From contig CBEVZC010000110.1 of the NCBI GenBank assembly GCA_965554225.1, positions 1 to 10,063 on the forward strand: a stretch of DNA of 10,063 nt, given 5' to 3'. Below the pieces are notes generated by a model. That model ran no database searches and was not told the DNA's origin. It worked only from the letters and a program-made list of their open reading frames with translations. The position numbers and the translations under genes were made by a program. The stretch's first letter is position 1; each line of letters opens with the position of its first letter. The stretch comes from BMS3ABIN04 sp965554225. Lineage in GTDB: Bacteria > Bacteroidota > Ignavibacteria > Ignavibacteriales > Melioribacteraceae. Positions 6,945 through 10,063 of this stretch are shown piece by piece.

Positions 6945-7811
6945 TCATAGTATTATATTTTCAATTGGCAGCGATAAAATACCGGACGCTCCGGCTTTTT
7001 TTAAGTTTTCATTAATCTCCCAGAATTTATCTTCTGAAATAACAGCATGAACGGCTAAAAGATTTTCATCTGAAAGCGGCAGAATTGTAGGACTTTTTAG
7101 TGAAGGAATTATTTCCACAATTTTATTTAACGATTCCTTTGGAATATTCATCATAATATACTTGGATTTTTTAGCTTTTAGTGATGATTCTATTCTATCT
7201 ACCAATTTATCAAATAAAACTTTAAGCTCAGGATCATCATCTAAATTATTACTTTTTATTAACACTGCCTGAGAATCAAGGACTTTAAATGATTTCTTAA
7301 GTTTATTCAGTTTCAAAGTATTCCCGGTAGAAACAAGGTCGCAAATATAATCTGCAACACCAAGTGAAGGCGCAATTTCAACAGAACCGCTTAATTCTAT
7401 AACTTTTGCATTAATATTATTTTTAGTTAAATAATTTTTTAGAATATTCGGATAAGAAGTTGCTATTGTTTTATCGTTTAAATCACCGACACTATTTATT
7501 TCACTTTTTTCAGGTATTCCTAGACTTAAACTGCACCTTCCAAAGCCGAGTTTTATTACAATATCAACATCCAGACCTTTTTCAAGTACAACATTTTCAC
7601 CCACAATTCCAATATGTGCTACATTTTCCTGCACATATTCCGGAATGTCATCATCTCTTAAAAATAGAATATCAAGATTAAAATTTGTGGCACTAACAAT
7701 TAGTCTTTCCTGAAAATTTTCAATGTCAAGTCCGCAATTTCTCAACAATTGTATTGATTTTTCGGATAGTCTTCCTTTTTTCTGTATTGCCAATTTTAGA
7801 TTTTTCTTCAT
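6945..7811 (-). CDS. hisG: ATP phosphoribosyltransferase, long form
   Basis: HisG commits PRPP and ATP to histidine synthesis by forming phosphoribosyl-ATP. The N-terminal catalytic domains carry LAIQKKGRL (7-15), the AHIGIVGENVV region (65-75) and GSVEIAPSLGVADYICDLV (142-160) followed by STGNTLK, the PRPP-binding segment. Residues from about 213 to 288 form the extra C-terminal ACT-like domain of the long form (KSPTILPLS, LLAVHAVISE, GASGILSLPIENI), which binds histidine for feedback inhibition, so no HisZ partner is needed. The 288-residue length fits the long form. GGGAAAATAATATG gives a weak Shine-Dalgarno before the start. It is the first structural gene after the attenuator, whose terminator ends about 15 bases upstream. 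The stop is followed by the 101-base spacer. Confidence 0.97.
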   Translation of the reverse strand: MKKNLKLAIQKKGRLSEKSIQLLRNCGLDIENFQERLIVSATNFNLDILFLRDDDIPEYVQENVAHIGIVGENVVLEKGLDVDIVIKLGFGRCSLSLGIPEKSEINSVGDLNDKTIATSYPNILKNYLTKNNINAKVIELSGSVEIAPSLGVADYICDLVSTGNTLKLNKLKKSFKVLDSQAVLIKSNNLDDDPELKVLFDKLVDRIESSLKAKKSKYIMMNIPKESLNKIVEIIPSLKSPTILPLSDENLLAVHAVISEDKFWEINENLKKAGASGILSLPIENIIL

Positions 7812-7826
7812 ATTATTTTCCCTTTT

Positions 7827-7857
7827 AAAACAAAAAACCCCAACATCTGTCGGGGTT
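7827..7857 (-). terminator. his attenuator terminator hairpin
   Basis: On the minus strand AACCCCGAC-AGAT-GTTGGGGTT forms a 9-bp stem (one G-U pair) with a 4-base loop at 7857-7836, followed directly by TTTTGTTTT. It is a textbook intrinsic terminator lying between the His leader ORF and hisG, so it would stop transcription when histidine is plentiful. Its first four bases (7857-7854) can instead pair with the end of the leader ORF. Confidence 0.9.
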
Positions 7858-7884
7858 AGTAAACTTTTTTATTTTTCAAATTCT

Positions 7885-7953
7885 TTATAACTCACCGGCA
7901 CTCACGAAATGTAAGTAATGGTGGTGGTGATATTTAATATAAATTTTGCTCAT
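7885..7953 (-). CDS. hisL: his operon leader peptide
   Basis: This 22-codon ORF starts ATG AGC AAA at 7953 and ends TAA at 7885. The peptide begins MSKIYIKYHHHHYLHF and continues VSAGEL: four consecutive His codons (CAC CAC CAC CAT, 7929-7918) plus another His two codons later. It sits between the predicted his promoter and an intrinsic terminator, the position expected for an attenuation leader whose only role is to sense charged tRNA-His through ribosome stalling. No Shine-Dalgarno precedes it. The ATG lies eight bases after the -7 promoter element, so the mRNA would be leaderless or nearly so. The symbol is given by analogy; the peptide has no similarity to the enterobacterial HisL beyond the His run. 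Confidence 0.88.
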   Translation of the reverse strand: MSKIYIKYHHHHYLHFVSAGEL

Positions 7954-7961
7954 TTGTTAAC

Positions 7962-7991
7962 CAAATATAACAATTTATTTTTCTAAAGCAA
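7962..7991 (-). promoter_or_regulatory. Predicted his promoter (Bacteroidota-type -33/-7)
   Basis: On the minus strand TTG (7991-7989) and TATATTTG (7969-7962) are separated by 19 bases. This matches the Bacteroides primary sigma consensus, TTG at -33 and TAnnTTTG at -7, with spacing of about 19-21. Transcription should start within a few bases of the leader ATG at 7953. The match is by eye. Confidence 0.7.
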
Positions 7992-8021
7992 CGTTTTTTT
8001 GATTTTTGGAGGTATCTAGTT

Positions 8022-8050
8022 AAAACTATTTATTTTATCCAAATAAATAG
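8022..8050 (-). terminator. Intrinsic terminator of the esterase gene
   Basis: Six bases after the esterase stop codon the minus strand reads CTATTTATTT-GGATA-AAATAAATAG followed by TTTT: a perfect 10-bp stem with a 5-base loop. The stem is AT-rich and so less stable than usual, but its position and the U run support a terminator. It separates the esterase transcript from the his promoter about 30 bases downstream. Confidence 0.65.
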
Positions 8051-8055
8051 ACGCT

Positions 8056-8784
8056 CTAAAATTTATTTAAAAAATAAGGCAGCATATCGCGCCAAGTGGG
8101 CCAATCATGTTTTACATCATATCCCCAAAGATCAAGCCAATGTCGTATACCTTTAGAATTTAGAATATTCGACAATCTGACTGACGCACTTGGATCTTCA
8201 TATTCGCCTTGTCCCGAAGCTATTACAATTCCCAGATTATTTCTCATTTGACTAAGATAAGTTTCATTCGTAGCATTCGGCAAATATTCTACCGGTGAAT
8301 TAAAATAAACATGCTGATCATAATATCCGTCGGAATATTCTTTCAAGCCATACACTCCGCTCATTGCAATAGTTCCGCGAAAAATATCGGGTCTTCTGAA
8401 AAATGTATTTGCAGCATGGTAAGCTCCAAGCGAAGCTCCGGTTGTGATTATTGGAACATTTCCTTTACAATGGTCGAATATAAAGGGGGCAACTTCCCCA
8501 ACAACGTACTGGTTATATTGCCCGTGACGTAAAGATTTATGCGGCGGATACATTTGTTTGTTTAACCAGCTTTCGTTATTTATACTGTTGATCGAAAAAA
8601 CTTTACATTTACCGGAATCAATAAAAGGTTGAATCGAATCTATCATTTGAAATCTTTCGTATTCTAAAAAATCGGCTCCGGCTGTAGGAAACATTAACAA
8701 AGCAAATCCGTAATGACCATAAACCGCTATTTCCATATCTTTATTTAAATTCGGGCTATACCATTTTCTGATTTCCCTAAACAT
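8056..8784 (-). CDS. Esterase-like alpha/beta hydrolase (putative esterase / esterase D type)
   Basis: The 242-residue protein has no signal peptide and no membrane segment, so it is probably cytoplasmic. TTGASLGAYHAA (114-125) provides the nucleophile elbow G-x-S-x-G with Ser118. HDWPTWRDMLPYF (226-238) supplies the likely catalytic His226, and an acid from GEYED (193-197) is the probable third member of the triad. MFPTAGADFLEYERF (31-45) precedes the elbow and could form the oxyanion region. This arrangement matches the putative esterase family (esterase D / S-formylglutathione hydrolase-like fold); the substrate cannot be told. AAGGA lies seven bases before the ATG, a usable ribosome site. 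It is transcribed alone, ends in a terminator and is divergent from uvrB; no functional link to the his operon is apparent. Confidence 0.82.
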   Translation of the reverse strand: MFREIRKWYSPNLNKDMEIAVYGHYGFALLMFPTAGADFLEYERFQMIDSIQPFIDSGKCKVFSINSINNESWLNKQMYPPHKSLRHGQYNQYVVGEVAPFIFDHCKGNVPIITTGASLGAYHAANTFFRRPDIFRGTIAMSGVYGLKEYSDGYYDQHVYFNSPVEYLPNATNETYLSQMRNNLGIVIASGQGEYEDPSASVRLSNILNSKGIRHWLDLWGYDVKHDWPTWRDMLPYFLNKF

Positions 8785-8961
8785 CCATATTCCTTTTAAT
8801 TTAAAATTTATTCTAAAAAATTAGACTAATACAAAAGAAATTGCAAGAAAATATATTTTTGAAAAGAATATAACATTATTGCAGAATTTAAATTGGGAAT
8901 TCCCTTTTAGCATTAAGGTAATATTTATATATTTATTGTTTACACAAATTCTTTATCTGTA
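8785..8961. other. Divergent intergenic region between esterase and uvrB
   Basis: 177 very AT-rich bases. On the plus strand TATTTTTG (8854-8861) fits the -7 element TAnnTTTG, but the nearest upstream TTG (8841-8843) is too close, so a uvrB promoter here is only tentative. A perfect 10-bp palindrome, GGGAATTCCC, lies at 8895-8904, between that box and the uvrB start, and could be an operator or chance. No convincing promoter for the esterase gene was found, and no ORF or RNA gene is seen. Confidence 0.4.
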
Positions 8962-10063
8962 ATGGAAAAATTCAAATTAGTTTCTAATTATAAACCGTCC
9001 GGTGATCAGCCGAAAGCAATTGAAGAACTTACCGAAGGATTTCGAGATGGAGAAAAACATCAAGTACTTTTGGGAGTAACGGGAAGCGGTAAGACCTATA
9101 CAATGTCGAACGTTATAGCCAATGTAAATAAACCGACTCTCATAATCTCACCGAACAAAACTCTTGCTGCACAGTTATATTCCGAGTTTAAATCATTTTT
9201 TCCGAATAATGCCGTAGAATTTTTTATCAGTTATTATGATTATTACCAGCCTGAAGCTTATGTTGTAAAACGAGATTTGTATATCGAAAAAGATTTTGCA
9301 GTTAACGAAGAAATTGACCGGCTGAGGCTAAAAGCGACAACTTCTTTAATAGAAGGAAGAAATGACGTAATTATTGTGGCAAGCGTAAGTTGTATTTACG
9401 GTATTGGAGCGCCCGATCAATATGCCAAACAAATTCTCTTTATTAAAAAGGGACAAACAATTGAGCGAAAAAAGCTGCTTCGTCAACTAATTGATATTTA
9501 TTATGTCCGGAATGATATTGAATTTACTCGCGGTACATTTAGAGCGCGCGGAGATGTAGTTGAAATAATTCCAGCTTATCAGTATGAAGAAGCAATCCGT
9601 ATAGAATTTTGGGATGATGAAATTGAAAGAGTTTCAATTATTGATTCAATGACGGGAGAATCAATCAGAGAAGTTGAATCTGCTCCGATTTACCCGGCAA
9701 AGTATTTCGTTACTACAAAAGACCAAGTAAATATAGCAATAAAAACAATTGAAGGTGAACTGAAAGAAAGATTAAAATATTTTTGGTCAGAGGAAAAATA
9801 TTTAGAAGCACAAAGATTAGAACAGCGTACAAAGTATGATATAGAAATGATGAAAGAAATCGGGTACTGCTCCGGAATAGAAAACTATTCGCGTCACATG
9901 GACGCACGTCCGCCAGGCTCCAGACCTGCATGTTTATTCGATTATTTCCCCAAAGATTTCCTTCTGATTATCGATGAATCTCATGTTACCGTTCCGCAAA
10001 TTAAAGGGATGTACAACGGCGACAGGGCAAGAAAGGAAACTTTGGTAGAATATGGCTTCAGAC
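8962..10063 (+). CDS. uvrB: Excinuclease ABC subunit B (partial, C-terminus off the window)
   Basis: UvrB is the damage-verifying helicase-like subunit of nucleotide excision repair; it is loaded by UvrA and recruits UvrC for incision. The first 367 codons are visible, about 55% of a typical protein of roughly 670 residues. The N-terminus FKLVSNYKPSGDQPKAIEEL is canonical. The Walker A motif GVTGSGKT is at 38-45, and the beta-hairpin that clamps DNA is recognisable from YYDYYQPEAY (91-100, Tyr91, 92, 94 and 95). VASVSCIYGIG is at 140-150, the UvrA-interacting domain follows (about 150-250), and LLIIDESH (334-341) is the Walker B motif. The ATG at 8962 gives the family start; no Shine-Dalgarno is seen (TTCTTTATCTGTAATGG). 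No frame disruption is present. It is transcribed away from the esterase and his genes. Confidence 0.98.
   Translation, partial: MEKFKLVSNYKPSGDQPKAIEELTEGFRDGEKHQVLLGVTGSGKTYTMSNVIANVNKPTLIISPNKTLAAQLYSEFKSFFPNNAVEFFISYYDYYQPEAYVVKRDLYIEKDFAVNEEIDRLRLKATTSLIEGRNDVIIVASVSCIYGIGAPDQYAKQILFIKKGQTIERKKLLRQLIDIYYVRNDIEFTRGTFRARGDVVEIIPAYQYEEAIRIEFWDDEIERVSIIDSMTGESIREVESAPIYPAKYFVTTKDQVNIAIKTIEGELKERLKYFWSEEKYLEAQRLEQRTKYDIEMMKEIGYCSGIENYSRHMDARPPGSRPACLFDYFPKDFLLIIDESHVTVPQIKGMYNGDRARKETLVEYGFR

Larger units (their letters stand above)
7827..7961 (-). promoter_or_regulatory. Histidine operon transcription attenuator (leader region)
   Basis: Three competing structures can be drawn on the minus-strand RNA. 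Hairpin A (7923-7893) pairs CACC with GGTG and TACTTAC with GTGAGTG around a 2x2 internal loop, and covers two of the His codons. The terminator lies at 7857-7836. A possible antiterminator pairs GGTGAGT plus AAA (7896-7890, 7886-7884) with TTTACTAACC (7863-7854), with one G-A mismatch and a 3-base bulge, taking the first four bases of the terminator stem. The expected logic, known from enterobacterial his attenuation, is that a ribosome stalled at His codons opens hairpin A, frees the antiterminator strand and allows read-through. Leader ORF and terminator are seen directly; the antiterminator is inference. Confidence 0.8.

Noticed and set aside
7918..7929. gtggtggtg triplet repeat as a possible microsatellite
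   Set aside because: On the minus strand these are in-frame His codons (CAC CAC CAC CAT) of the leader ORF, which explains them fully.
7827..7953. T-box riboswitch for tRNA-His
   Set aside because: The leader is too short, and neither the T-box motif nor the specifier stem is present; the His-rich ORF explains the control.
9713..9931. Minus-strand open frame of 72 codons
   Set aside because: It is antisense to the well-supported uvrB frame and shows no family motifs.

Overview
The window comes from an AT-rich bacterium, most likely of the Bacteroidota/Chlorobi group and perhaps an Ignavibacteria-type lineage. This is inferred from four things: a Bacteroidota-type -7 promoter element (TATATTTG), weak or absent Shine-Dalgarno sequences before several genes, a lipoprotein resembling secreted M6 proteases, and the his gene order combined with a single-function HisB. 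No 16S or other strict marker is present, so the lineage is a suggestion only.

Layout. Positions 1-713 (minus strand) hold the N-terminal part of a lipoprotein that resembles M6/immune-inhibitor-A metalloproteases and runs off the left edge. Positions 759-7811 (minus) hold a complete histidine operon in the order hisG-hisD-hisC-hisB-hisH-hisA-hisF-hisIE, followed by sufE. From hisD to hisIE the genes overlap by 4 to 11 bases. HisG and hisD are separated by 101 bases, and hisIE and sufE by 35. Positions 7827-7991 hold the control region: a promoter, a 22-codon leader ORF with four consecutive His codons plus a fifth, a hairpin over those codons, and an intrinsic terminator ending just before hisG. 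This is a classic histidine attenuator, and the leader ORF starts almost at the predicted transcript end. Positions 8022-8050 are an AT-rich terminator for an esterase-like alpha/beta hydrolase at 8056-8784 (minus). Positions 8785-8961 are a divergent intergenic region. From 8962 to the right edge (plus) lies the first ~55% of uvrB.

How the genes work together. HisG to HisIE supply nine of the ten activities from PRPP and ATP to histidine: HisG, HisE, HisI, HisA, HisH/HisF, HisB (dehydratase), HisC and HisD. Histinol-phosphate phosphatase is missing from the operon, because HisB has only its dehydratase domain, so that enzyme must be encoded elsewhere. HisG is the long form with its own C-terminal regulatory domain, so feedback inhibition would act on the enzyme and attenuation on transcription. 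SufE, an iron-sulfur sulfur-transfer protein, sits at the operon tail with no other suf gene visible.

No mobile element, CRISPR array, tRNA or rRNA was seen, and no novel multi-gene system. The most noteworthy structure is the his leader.
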